Made by a program: the position numbers and the translations under genes
Origin: Chloroflexota bacterium
GTDB taxonomy: Bacteria; Chloroflexota; UBA4733
Assembly (NCBI GenBank): GCA_023489405.1
Contig: JAMDCW010000079.1
Span: forward strand, 1-12,967
DNA length: 12,967 bases
Direction of reading: 5' to 3'
Shown: piece after piece, positions 1-6,318 of the stretch
How the letters are laid out: the number at the start of each line of letters is the position of its first letter
Numbering within the stretch: the stretch's first letter is position 1
The notes under the pieces: model-generated
The model's input: only the letters and a program-made list of their open reading frames with translations
The model's database searches: none
What the model was told of the DNA's origin: nothing

Positions 1-398
1 AACGCCTGACCAAGCTCCGCGACCGGCTCATCCACCTCATCCTCTCCAACATTCCTGGCGTGCAGCTCACAGGCCATCCCCACGATCGCCTCGCTCACCA
101 CGCCAGCTTCGTCTTCGGAGGTGTAGAAGGTGAGAGTATCGTTATGGCGTTAGATTTGCGGGGAATTGCCGCCTCCACGGGCTCTGCGTGCACCTCAGCC
201 TCGCTCGACCCATCCCACGTCCTCTTAGCTCTGGGCCTACCAGCACGCCTTGCCATCGGCTCCCTCCGCCTGTCGTTAGGACGCCACACAACAGAGCAGG
301 CAGTCGAGCACGTAGCGCACGCGATTCGGGAAATCGTGGCACGCTTGCGTAACGAACAGCCCCTCGCTCCAGCAAGCGCAACGGTGGCGCCATCATAG
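1..398 (+). CDS. Cysteine desulfurase (IscS/NifS type), C-terminal part
   Basis: This is the 3' end of a PLP-dependent cysteine desulfurase, which takes sulfur from cysteine as an enzyme-bound persulfide for Fe-S cluster, thiamine or tRNA thiolation pathways. The reading frame is open from the left edge (first full codon at 3) to a TAG at 396-398, so the start and the PLP lysine lie outside the window. Visible family marks are the NIPGV-x-LTGHP stretch, the FGGVEGESIVMALD segment, and the active-site loop STGSACTS. The loop Cys is the persulfide carrier, and the following SLDPSHVLLALGL helix is typical of the family. The gene ends with an Ala-rich tail. A GTG at position 60 is only an internal Val codon, because homology to the family extends upstream of it. 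Which subfamily (IscS, NifS or SufS) it is cannot be settled from the tail alone, so no symbol is given. Confidence 0.93.
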   Translation, partial: RLTKLRDRLIHLILSNIPGVQLTGHPHDRLAHHASFVFGGVEGESIVMALDLRGIAASTGSACTSASLDPSHVLLALGLPARLAIGSLRLSLGRHTTEQAVEHVAHAIREIVARLRNEQPLAPASATVAPS

Positions 399-420
399 CA
401 ACTGGTTCGACACGAATCAG

Positions 421-604
421 AAGGAAGTGATCTTCGTGCCGGGTCCGAAACGGCAGATCACCCTCTGGATTGGTACCGATGTACTTGATCCTTTTCGGCG
501 CAAGAACCCGGGTATCAATGCCGAATGAAGTTATCCTACGCCAGTATCTCGAGTTCCCCGCACTCCCGGAGCATCAGCTATTGCATGAGGTTCGGAATCT
601 CTAG
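421..604 (+). pseudogene. Decayed BrnA-type antitoxin fragment, frameshifted
   Basis: This is a degenerate remnant in the convergent spacer between the cysteine desulfurase and accA. One frame (421-528, stop TGA) reads VPGPKRQITLWIGTDVLDPF followed by RRKNPG. This resembles the core of BrnA antitoxins of type II toxin-antitoxin modules, whose usual form is PGPKxQxTxRLDxDVLxWFR followed by a glycine. After the glycine the match moves to the next frame, where NEVILRQYLE (about 524-553) lines up with the family ending INAVLRAYxE. That frame then runs to a TAG at 602-604. The join lies near 511-516. There is no N-terminal half, no credible start codon with a Shine-Dalgarno site, and no BrnT toxin beside it. 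The arginine and aspartate of RLD are replaced. The family assignment rests on motif memory only. Confidence 0.5.
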
Positions 605-685
605 AGTTCTACGTAGCTGATGCGCATGCACCCCACCACTATTTCGAACACAAGCCGTGTGCATACACCGGATCGTCCTGCCAGC

Positions 686-1678
686 TCACCCTGTCGGAGC
701 CTTCTGTGTCGTCGATAATGTATCAGTCACCTGTCCAAACTGGCGGTAGCGTTCATAGCGCTGCTGAGCCCAGTCAAACTGTTCGAACGATATTCGCGAA
801 AACTCCTCACGAAGGGCCGTCTCCAAGTAGAGCGCCGCAGTCGTAGGATCTCGATGCGCTCCTCCTAGAGGCTCGGGAACGATGCGATCGATGAGTCCAA
901 GGCGAAGAAGCTGCTGGGCAGTGACGTGCATCGCCGTGGCGGCTTCTGGAGCTGCAGCGACATCGCGCCACAACTGGCTTGCACAAGCTTCAGGAGCAAT
1001 TACGGAATAGATACTATGCTCGAGCATCAAAACACGATTGCCCATCGCAATAGCTATCGCTCCTCCGCTCATTCCTTCACCGATAATCACAGAGATGATC
1101 GGAACATGGATCTCAGCTTGCGTGCGTAAGCACTCGGCAATTGCCCAGGAAACGCCTCGCGCTTCGTCTTCTTCGAGAGCGCTGGCCCCACTGGTATCTA
1201 CGAACGTCACGATCGGCATATCGAACCGCTCTGCCATGCGTATAAGCCGCTCCGCCTTGCGATACCCTTCGGGATGCGGCATCCCGAAGTTGCGCATGAT
1301 GTTTTCCTTCGTAGACCGTCCTTTCTGCTCGCCGATCAATATCACCGAGCGCCCTTGGAACGTCGCCGGTCCACCGACAATAGCCCCATCATCGCCATAA
1401 CGGCGATCACCATGGAGTTCGATGAAGTCTGGGAAAAGCACCGCCGCAAAGTCGAGAAAGCGCGGGCGTTGCGGATGACGGCTGATCAGTACGCGATTCC
1501 ACGGAATGATCTCCCGGTAGATGGCAGCGAGCTGCTGATCGTACTGGGCTTCAAGACGCGCACGTTGTGCGGCGAGATCCGGCACCTTGCGCGGATCAGC
1601 CTTCGTCAGCTTCTCAAGAGCTGAGCGTATCTCACTGAGTCCCTTTTCAAACTCCAACTCGGAAACGAGCCGGTTCAT
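686..1678 (-). CDS. accA: Acetyl-CoA carboxylase carboxyltransferase subunit alpha
   Basis: AccA pairs with AccD to form the cytoplasmic carboxyltransferase that moves CO2 from carboxybiotin to acetyl-CoA, giving malonyl-CoA for fatty-acid synthesis. The protein is 330 aa, close to the usual 315-325. It has the N-terminal helical part (residues 1-60), the FxELHGDRxxGDD segment (86-97), GEQKGR (116-121), FGMPHPEGYRKAERL (131-145), the oxyanion glycines in GEGMSGGAIAI (200-210), and YSVIAPEACASQLWRD (224-239). The usual DTPGAYPGIGAEERGQ segment instead reads DTSGASALEEDEARGV (161-176), with no insertion or deletion. The ATG overlaps the accD stop in an ATGA (1675-1678), and an AAGGACGAG-like ribosome site lies just upstream inside accD. 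It is the last gene of the rimO-pgsA-accD-accA operon. Identity is secure; the altered motif makes full catalytic equivalence uncertain. Confidence 0.95.
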   Translation of the reverse strand: MNRLVSELEFEKGLSEIRSALEKLTKADPRKVPDLAAQRARLEAQYDQQLAAIYREIIPWNRVLISRHPQRPRFLDFAAVLFPDFIELHGDRRYGDDGAIVGGPATFQGRSVILIGEQKGRSTKENIMRNFGMPHPEGYRKAERLIRMAERFDMPIVTFVDTSGASALEEDEARGVSWAIAECLRTQAEIHVPIISVIIGEGMSGGAIAIAMGNRVLMLEHSIYSVIAPEACASQLWRDVAAAPEAATAMHVTAQQLLRLGLIDRIVPEPLGGAHRDPTTAALYLETALREEFSRISFEQFDWAQQRYERYRQFGQVTDTLSTTQKAPTG

Positions 1679-2604
1679 TTCTCGTCCTTACGTCGCTGGT
1701 TGCCCGCGGAGCCGTTCGCCTGAGATGGCACTACCTGCGCAGCACATCGCATATGACCCTTGAAATGGTGGAGGAACTGAATCACCGTACCACGTAGCTG
1801 AGGACGGGGGACGATGAGGTCAATCATACCGTGCTGCAGCATGAACTCCGCCTTTTGCACGTCATCAGCAAGTCGCACTTTGATTGCCTGGAGCACACGC
1901 GGCCCGCTGAAGCCAACCCGGGCGCCAGGCTCGGCGATGATCACATCTCCCAGCGCCACCCAACTGGCGGTAGCGCCACCATATGTTTGATCAGCAATGA
2001 TGGAAATAAAAGGCAATTTGGCCTGCTGAAGGCGAGCCAGTGCTCCACTCGTCTTGGCCATCTGCATCAGGGAAAACAACCCTTCGTGCATCCGCATGCC
2101 GCCAGATTGAGAAACGATGACGAGACCGCGCCCATCTTGATGCGCTCGCTCAACAGCCCGAGTGATCTTCTCGCCAGCTACCGAGCCAACAGCTCCACCA
2201 AGATACTCCATCACCATCACCGCAAGTGAGATCGGCACACCATCAAGCGTCGCTACACCAGTAACGACAGCCTCCGAGACACCAGCGTCCTTTTCCGCTT
2301 GAAGAAGCCGATCTTTGTAGGATCGATCCCGGATGGTGAACTCTAGGGGATCAAGCGAACGTAGTGCATGGTTGGTTTCAACAAACGACCCTTCATCGCT
2401 CAGCATCGCAATCCGCTCATGAACCGTAATACGATGGTGGTAACCACAGCGCGGACATACCCACACGTTCGCTTCGAGATCTTTATCATAGAGAAGCTCA
2501 CGACAGCCAAGACACTTATGCCAGACATCATCCGGTAACTTTTCCAGCTCTTGGTCCGGTAGCGGCTTGAAGCGTTCCCCACGACCTCGGCGAAGAAAGT
2601 CCAA
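1675..2604 (-). CDS. accD: Acetyl-CoA carboxylase carboxyltransferase subunit beta
   Basis: AccD is the zinc-binding beta subunit of acetyl-CoA carboxyltransferase and acts with AccA, encoded directly downstream. From the TTG start chosen here it is 309 aa (E. coli 304). A four-cysteine zinc ribbon lies at Cys31, Cys34, Cys50 and Cys53 (CLGC...CPRC). The crotonase-fold body follows, with YLGGAVGSVAGEKI, SQSGGMRMHE (165-174), SLMQMAKTSGAL, and GDVIIAEPGARVGFSGPRVLQ, all close to the family. The open frame extends to 2835, but that part overlaps pgsA and has no family resemblance. Two starts are plausible. The first is GTG at 2619, overlapping the pgsA stop as GTGA. The second is TTG at 2604, preceded by GAGGG at an 8-nt spacing and giving an N-terminus of the common MxFxRRxxxRFxPLP type. 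I prefer TTG 2604, with moderate certainty. Confidence 0.95.
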   Translation of the reverse strand: MDFLRRGRGERFKPLPDQELEKLPDDVWHKCLGCRELLYDKDLEANVWVCPRCGYHHRITVHERIAMLSDEGSFVETNHALRSLDPLEFTIRDRSYKDRLLQAEKDAGVSEAVVTGVATLDGVPISLAVMVMEYLGGAVGSVAGEKITRAVERAHQDGRGLVIVSQSGGMRMHEGLFSLMQMAKTSGALARLQQAKLPFISIIADQTYGGATASWVALGDVIIAEPGARVGFSGPRVLQAIKVRLADDVQKAEFMLQHGMIDLIVPRPQLRGTVIQFLHHFKGHMRCAAQVVPSQANGSAGNQRRKDEK

Positions 2605-2612
2605 CCGTTTAT

Positions 2613-2617
2613 CCCTC
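2613..2617 (-). promoter_or_regulatory. Shine-Dalgarno GAGGG deciding the accD start
   Basis: On the minus strand GAGGG lies 8 nt before the TTG at 2604 and overlaps the pgsA stop codon. The alternative GTG at 2619 has only the weak AGAGAA in front of it. This supports the TTG start and suggests ribosomes ending pgsA can re-initiate on accD. Confidence 0.5.
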
Positions 2618-3170
2618 ACTTCTTCTCTATAACGACCGAACGCTTCATGAGCATTGGCGCTGCATCGAAACAGTACTGTGCTCCTGATAGTACCGTAAGG
2701 ACAGCGGCTAACCACAGGAATACCGTAGCAAGAGTGTGCACAGGAGTATTCCCCGCAATGAGGCCTGCGAGGGCTAGCAGCGTCACAACAGTCTTGAGCT
2801 TTCCGCCAGCACGGGCAGCGATCACCCAACCGCACGCCGCTGCATAGCTCCGCAGACCGGTCACGATGAACTCTCGCACAACAATAACGATAGCAATCCA
2901 GGCGGCCACTTCGTGAAACGCTACAAGGCCGATGAGAATGCCGCCAACAAGTGTTTTATCCGCAGTGAGATCGAGAAACACACCCAAGTCTGAAACGAGG
3001 TGCTGCTTTCGTGCAAGATAACCATCCAGAAAATCTGTGAGTGCGGCCCCGATGAACAAAGCGTCCGCAGCTATCCGCGCCGTACGTGTACTCCCCCAAA
3101 AATAGAGGATCAGCAAGATGACCGGCAGGACAAAGGCTCGGCTCGTACTCAGGGCGTTTGGAAGATTCAC
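2616..3170 (-). CDS. pgsA: CDP-diacylglycerol--glycerol-3-phosphate 3-phosphatidyltransferase
   Basis: PgsA is an integral membrane enzyme that makes phosphatidylglycerophosphate from CDP-diacylglycerol and glycerol-3-phosphate, the committed step to phosphatidylglycerol and cardiolipin. The product is 184 aa, normal for the family. It opens with the typical NLPNALSTSRAFVLPVILL. It contains the complete CDP-alcohol phosphotransferase signature: Asp46, Asp49-Gly50, Ala53-Arg54, Gly63, Asp67 and Asp71 (DG-x2-AR-x8-G-x3-D-x3-D). Several hydrophobic stretches (about 12-25, 75-100, 128-142, 146-162) fit a multi-pass membrane protein. The GTG start overlaps the rimO stop as GTGA (3167-3170), with GGTGAGG a few bases upstream as ribosome site. 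accD follows directly, so the gene sits inside one transcriptional unit. Other CDP-alcohol transferases share the signature, but length, N-terminus and context favour PgsA. Confidence 0.92.
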   Translation of the reverse strand: MNLPNALSTSRAFVLPVILLILYFWGSTRTARIAADALFIGAALTDFLDGYLARKQHLVSDLGVFLDLTADKTLVGGILIGLVAFHEVAAWIAIVIVVREFIVTGLRSYAAACGWVIAARAGGKLKTVVTLLALAGLIAGNTPVHTLATVFLWLAAVLTVLSGAQYCFDAAPMLMKRSVVIEKK

Positions 3171-4561
3171 AGAACCTCACCTATGAGGTCATAAGCAGTA
3201 GCTTCATGAATGCGTACCGGTACAATGCTTCCAATACGCTGTCTACCACGCACAAGCACTATACCATCAACTTCAGGCGCATCTCGCGTGGAGCGTCCAA
3301 CGCTCCACCCATCCTGGGACGCGTGCTTCGAGTAGCGTGGACGTGATTGGTCATCACTGCCTTCGATGAGCACATCGAGCGTCGTCCCTATGAGCCTTTG
3401 CTGGATTTCCAGTGAGATCTTTTCTTGGATCGCCAGCAGCTTCTTGCGCCGGTGTTCTCGGGTCACCAGTGGAACCTGATCCGCCATCTCGGCGCTTGAC
3501 GTTCCTTCCTCAAGAGAGTAGCAAAAAACACCAAGACGGTCAAAACGCCTACGCTGCGTCCATTCCAACAAGAATTCGAACTCAGCGCGCCTCTCCCCTG
3601 GAAAACCAACAATGAACGTGGTTCGAATAGCCGCATGGGGCAATACCTCACGAAAGTGAGCAATATGTTCCTCCGTGCGCTCGATGAGATGGCCACGACG
3701 CATACGGCGTAAGATATCAGGATGAACGTGCTGGAGCGGTAGGTCAACGTACGGACAGAACGTTGGAATAGCGGCTATCTGATCGATGAACTGATGGGTG
3801 AGACGATCCGGATGGAAGTAGAGGACACGCACCCATAGGAGAGACGGCACCTCTTCTGCAAGTGCCGACAACAGGGTAATGAGCGACGTGCCATTCCGCA
3901 TATCCAAGCCATATGCTGTAGAATCCTGCGAAACGAGGACAACTTCCTTGACACCCCGCGACGCCAGCTCCTTCGCTTCTTGAAGAATGCGAGAGAGCGG
4001 CTTGCTCCGATAGAGCCCTTTCATAACGGGAATGGCACAAAAGGTACAACCATAGTTACACCCTTCGGAAATTTTGATGTACGCTGTTGGCCCTGTGCCC
4101 TTCCGCGGCAACTCTGGCCACTGATTCAGCACCGGCAGCGTAGCAGGAAAACGGAGTAAAGATCCCGAAGGAACAGCAGGTACTGACACATCATCGAGTT
4201 GGGCCGTTTGTGTCGTACCCAACTGTTCTAGAGCAGCCGGCAGCGTCCGCCACGCATCGATACCTGTCATGAAATCCACCTCTGGAATATCCGCAGCGAC
4301 TTCCTCGGGATAACGCTGCGACAGGCAGCCAGCAGCAATGAGGCGCTGCCCCGGTCGTTTCTGTTGACCAAGCTCCAACAACCGGTCGATAGACTCTTGT
4401 TTCGCGACATCGATAAAGCCGCATGTATTAACAATCAATACATCCGCAGCCGCTGGAGAGTTCACTGGCGCATGCCCGGCTGCCTGCAACACCGCTTGCA
4501 AGGCTTCTGAATCCACTGTATTTTTCGGGCATCCTCGCGTGTCAATGTAAAAGCGCACCAT
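3167..4561 (-). CDS. rimO: Ribosomal protein uS12 methylthiotransferase
   Basis: RimO is a radical-SAM enzyme with two Fe-S clusters that adds a methylthio group to the conserved aspartate of ribosomal protein S12. The 464-aa product has the N-terminal MTTase domain with cluster cysteines Cys11 (TRGCPKNTVDSE), Cys47 (VNTCGFIDVAKQES) and Cys79 (AAGCLSQRY). The radical-SAM motif is C168-x3-C172-x2-C175 (EGCNYGCTFC), and a C-terminal TRAM domain follows. GCPKN and NTCGFI mark RimO rather than the tRNA enzymes MiaB or MtaB. The open frame continues upstream to 4660, but that part lacks homology and holds the presumed promoter. ATG 4561 starts exactly at the family N-terminus (MVRFYIDTRGC) and has AAGGGG just upstream. 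It is the first gene of a four-gene operon and overlaps pgsA by four bases. Confidence 0.95.
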   Translation of the reverse strand: MVRFYIDTRGCPKNTVDSEALQAVLQAAGHAPVNSPAAADVLIVNTCGFIDVAKQESIDRLLELGQQKRPGQRLIAAGCLSQRYPEEVAADIPEVDFMTGIDAWRTLPAALEQLGTTQTAQLDDVSVPAVPSGSLLRFPATLPVLNQWPELPRKGTGPTAYIKISEGCNYGCTFCAIPVMKGLYRSKPLSRILQEAKELASRGVKEVVLVSQDSTAYGLDMRNGTSLITLLSALAEEVPSLLWVRVLYFHPDRLTHQFIDQIAAIPTFCPYVDLPLQHVHPDILRRMRRGHLIERTEEHIAHFREVLPHAAIRTTFIVGFPGERRAEFEFLLEWTQRRRFDRLGVFCYSLEEGTSSAEMADQVPLVTREHRRKKLLAIQEKISLEIQQRLIGTTLDVLIEGSDDQSRPRYSKHASQDGWSVGRSTRDAPEVDGIVLVRGRQRIGSIVPVRIHEATAYDLIGEVL

Positions 4562-4589
4562 ATCCCCTTCAACCTGGCCGCTGTTCTCA

Positions 4590-4622
4590 TGTGGAGTATA
4601 GCAGCTTGCGGGTATGGAACGA
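4590..4622 (-). promoter_or_regulatory. Putative rimO-pgsA-accD-accA promoter
   Basis: Minus strand: a -10-like TATACT (4595-4600) begins the 11-mer TATACTCCACA (4590-4600), 33 nt before the rimO ATG. The same 11-mer lies before the Nudix gene, and TATACTCC also lies before ftsA. Upstream, TCGTTCCATAC (4612-4622) matches TCGTTCCGTAC before ftsA at 10 of 11 positions. No good TTGACA-like -35 is seen at 16-18 nt. The promoter call is inferred from the shared motifs. Confidence 0.45.
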
Positions 4623-4712
4623 GTGGCGCTGCGTACTACTCGCTCGCGCTCGTACAGCACCTTTAGCCAGCGCCTTCCGATACGCTCAATGCAGCAGCCT
4701 TGTCGCTACCAG

Positions 4713-5210
4713 TCACCGGTAGTTGATAAACTGGAGTGGCTGATCGAATTCCACTTCCCGCGTCCGCAGCTCAGCAATGACCGCCTGGAGATCGTCACGA
4801 TTCTTGCCCGATACACGTACAGCATCCCCCTGAATGATGGCCTTGACCTTTGGATGCCCCTCACGAATGTAGCGGCTCAATTGGCGGGCAAGATCGCCAG
4901 GAATCCCTCGCACTAACGACACCACTTGACGCGAGCGCCCGCCGCTAGCTTCTTCAATCTTTCCCCAACGCAGAATTTTCAAGGAAAGCTGCCGGCGTAT
5001 CAGCTTACCCTGTAACGTATCCTTGATAGCTGCCAAGCGCAGTTCACTTTCAGCCACCACGGTAATCGTATCGCCCTCGAGGGCGATACTGAAAGGGCTG
5101 CCTTTGAAATCGAACCGGTTATTGAGCTCACGGCGTGTTTGATCTATGGCGTTGACGAGCTCTTGGCGATCGAACTGCGATACGATGTCAAATGAAGATT
5201 CGCTAGGCAT
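4713..5210 (-). CDS. yajQ: YajQ family nucleotide-binding protein
   Basis: YajQ proteins are small cytoplasmic proteins with two ferredoxin-like halves; members bind nucleotides, and some are reported as cyclic-di-GMP effectors. The 165-aa product matches the family length (about 160-165). It has the standard N-terminus ESSFDIVSQFDRQELVNAID, the RFDFKGS stretch (32-38), a central LSLKILRWGKIEEASGG segment, and the C-terminal HPKVKAIIQGDAVRVSGK-RDDLQAVI pattern ending in DQPLQFINYR. The start is fixed by a strong AAGGAGG eight bases before the ATG. It lies downstream of the RodZ-like gene with a 101-nt spacer that has its own promoter-like elements, and 151 nt before rimO. The molecular role in this organism cannot be read from sequence; the family call is very safe. 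Confidence 0.96.
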   Translation of the reverse strand: MPSESSFDIVSQFDRQELVNAIDQTRRELNNRFDFKGSPFSIALEGDTITVVAESELRLAAIKDTLQGKLIRRQLSLKILRWGKIEEASGGRSRQVVSLVRGIPGDLARQLSRYIREGHPKVKAIIQGDAVRVSGKNRDDLQAVIAELRTREVEFDQPLQFINYR

Positions 5211-5225
5211 GGATTCCTCCTTAGC

Positions 5226-5254
5226 ATCATAACAAGCATGATATTGCTTGTAGA
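5226..5254 (-). promoter_or_regulatory. Putative yajQ promoter with inverted repeat in the spacer
   Basis: Minus strand: -35-like TCTACA (5249-5254; 4/6 match to consensus), a 17-nt spacer, then -10-like TATGAT (5226-5231; 5/6). A perfect inverted repeat with 7-nt arms ACAAGCA and TGCTTGT and a 6-nt centre (5232-5251) fills the whole spacer and runs into the -35, as an operator or a MerR-type site would. The -10 is only 15 nt from the yajQ ATG, so a start 6-7 nt after it would fall at the Shine-Dalgarno site. The repeat is certain; the promoter role is inferred. Confidence 0.45.
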
Positions 5255-5311
5255 CTACGAGCGCACATAACTTCTTCAGGATGTATCGGCTCCTCCGATG
5301 AAAGATGTGGC

Positions 5312-6154
5312 CTAACCTAAACGGAAAGTTCGATCCAACACTTCCCCAGGGTGCCCGGCTATTCCTTCATCCTTACCGTTAAAGACAACGTCGACACCTC
5401 CAGCATTGCCAAGGCGCACGGTAATAAACTGCTGGGCCGTCCACGTGCGAGTGCTGCCGGGTTGCAGTGTTCCCTCGAAAACCATTTTGCCATCCACAAT
5501 GACCCGCAGCCAGCAAGTGCGTAAAAAGTGGAGGGAGAGCGTCAATGGTGCCGATGGTGCTGATGGTGTCGGCGTCCTCGTAGCAGTCGCACTAACCGCG
5601 GTTGTACCGCTCGTTATTGATGTCGTCACTGAATGAGTTTGTGACGTCACAGGGAGTGAAGTAGGTACCTGAGTTGGTAAGGGAGTAACAGTTGGAATTA
5701 CAGGAACTGACGTCGTAAAAGAGAGCGTACTCGATGTTGTGCTTGCTGAGGCAAGACCGGATGCGCTTTCAGCGACAAAGAGACTATACTGACGAAATAG
5801 GAAGGCGATAACGAGCACAATAAGGACAATTGCCACCGCTCCTGTCATAGCGCGTGGACTCGGCCCATGCCAAACGGTTACTGGTACCTCTTGTGGCGAC
5901 TGCGGCCTTTGCGGCGAAATTGGACGGTAATCCATCTCGAACTGTCGGAGAAGCACCTCAGGCTCGAGACCGAGATAGCTCGCACAGGTGCGCAAAAATC
6001 CTCGGGCATACACGATTGCTGGCAAACGCTCATACTCATCACGCTCTAACGCTTCGAGATAAGCCAGACGAATACGAGTCTCACGCGAAAGCTCTTCGAG
6101 CGATATTCCACGCGCCTCACGCGCCTCACGCAGTTGCTGCCCTACGGTGCTCAA
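5312..6154 (-). CDS. RodZ-like helix-turn-helix membrane protein (DUF4115)
   Basis: This is a RodZ-type protein; in studied bacteria RodZ binds MreB through its cytoplasmic HTH domain and helps set cell shape. From TTG 6154 the protein is 280 aa. It has an Xre/Cro-type HTH (about 3-70, with GQQLREAREARGISLEELS), a basic/Pro juxtamembrane part, and one membrane helix (about 102-120). A Ser/Thr/Pro-rich extracellular linker follows (about 130-205), then a C-terminal beta-rich DUF4115 domain (206-280). The order HTH-TM-linker-DUF4115 is diagnostic. The frame extends to a GTG at 6199, but GGAGAG nine bases before TTG 6154 and the family N-terminus favour the shorter form. Synteny with a downstream pgsA matches rodZ loci in other bacteria. 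The symbol is withheld because no MreB gene is in view and RodZ-like paralogs exist. Confidence 0.87.
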   Translation of the reverse strand: MSTVGQQLREAREARGISLEELSRETRIRLAYLEALERDEYERLPAIVYARGFLRTCASYLGLEPEVLLRQFEMDYRPISPQRPQSPQEVPVTVWHGPSPRAMTGAVAIVLIVLVIAFLFRQYSLFVAESASGLASASTTSSTLSFTTSVPVIPTVTPLPTQVPTSLPVTSQTHSVTTSITSGTTAVSATATRTPTPSAPSAPLTLSLHFLRTCWLRVIVDGKMVFEGTLQPGSTRTWTAQQFITVRLGNAGGVDVVFNGKDEGIAGHPGEVLDRTFRLG

Positions 6155-6163
6155 TAGATGATG

Positions 6164-6169
6164 CTCTCC
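6164..6169 (-). promoter_or_regulatory. Shine-Dalgarno GGAGAG deciding the RodZ-like start
   Basis: On the minus strand GGAGAG sits nine bases before the TTG at 6154. The longer GTG start at 6199 has no purine-rich site at a suitable distance (the nearest, AAGG, is 17 nt away). Confidence 0.5.
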
Positions 6170-6223
6170 TGCATCGCAATACGACGTCAAGCAGTGCACA
6201 CATGCATACCATTACGCCTTACA

Positions 6224-6253
6224 ATCATACGACGGTCTCACCTTCCGTGCCAA
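6224..6253 (-). promoter_or_regulatory. Putative promoter of the RodZ-like gene
   Basis: Minus strand: TTGGCA (6248-6253; 5/6 match to the sigma-70 -35 consensus), an 18-nt spacer, and TATGAT (6224-6229; 5/6 match to the -10). It would give a leader of about 60 nt to the TTG start. This is the best consensus-type promoter in the window. Confidence 0.55.
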
Positions 6254-6271
6254 TCATCCTAAGTGGATGAT
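6253..6271. repeat. Inverted repeat in the RodZ-like/holA divergent region
   Basis: Perfect 7-nt arms ATCATCC (6253-6259) and GGATGAT (6265-6271) are separated by TAAGT. The repeat abuts the -35 of the RodZ-like promoter and lies about 48 nt upstream of holA. It could be a regulator site acting on one or both divergent genes. No protein is known to bind it. Confidence 0.5.
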
Positions 6272-6306
6272 CACCAAGACATGACCTCCAGCCTCCGCAA
6301 AGCTGT

Positions 6307-6312
6307 TACACT
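6307..6312 (+). promoter_or_regulatory. Possible -10 element for a leaderless holA transcript
   Basis: TACACT (4/6 match to TATAAT) ends seven bases before the A of the holA ATG at 6319, the spacing expected for transcription starting at the ATG itself. No Shine-Dalgarno sequence precedes the ATG. No clear -35 is seen. Confidence 0.3.
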
Positions 6313-6318
6313 TGCCCC

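Noticed and set aside
653..671. Imperfect hairpin CCGTGT...ACACCGG downstream of accA
   Set aside because: One bulge, short stem and no T tract; not enough to call a terminator.
2605..2835. Long upstream extension of the accD frame
   Set aside because: It lies on the coding sequence of pgsA in another frame on the same strand, is Cys/Arg-rich and unlike AccD. The zinc-ribbon protein begins naturally at 2604 or 2619.
4562..4660. N-terminal extension of the rimO frame (33 codons)
   Set aside because: It has no family resemblance, starts well before the conserved MVRFYIDTRGC, and contains the presumed promoter motifs; ATG 4561 has its own ribosome site.
4625..4674. Long-range inverted repeat GGCGCTG...CAGCGCC with inner GTAC arms between yajQ and rimO, considered as a terminator
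   Set aside because: The arms are 36 nt apart, the inner stem is bulged and there is no T tract, so it does not fit an intrinsic terminator and may be chance in G+C-rich spacer.
5285..5299. Hairpin ATCGG-CTCCT-CCGAT after the RodZ-like stop
   Set aside because: It has only five pairs and no T run on the transcribed side, so evidence for a terminator is too weak.
5761..5790. TATACT inside the RodZ-like gene as a further promoter
   Set aside because: It lacks the following CC shared by the other three, lies within coding sequence and does not precede a gene start.
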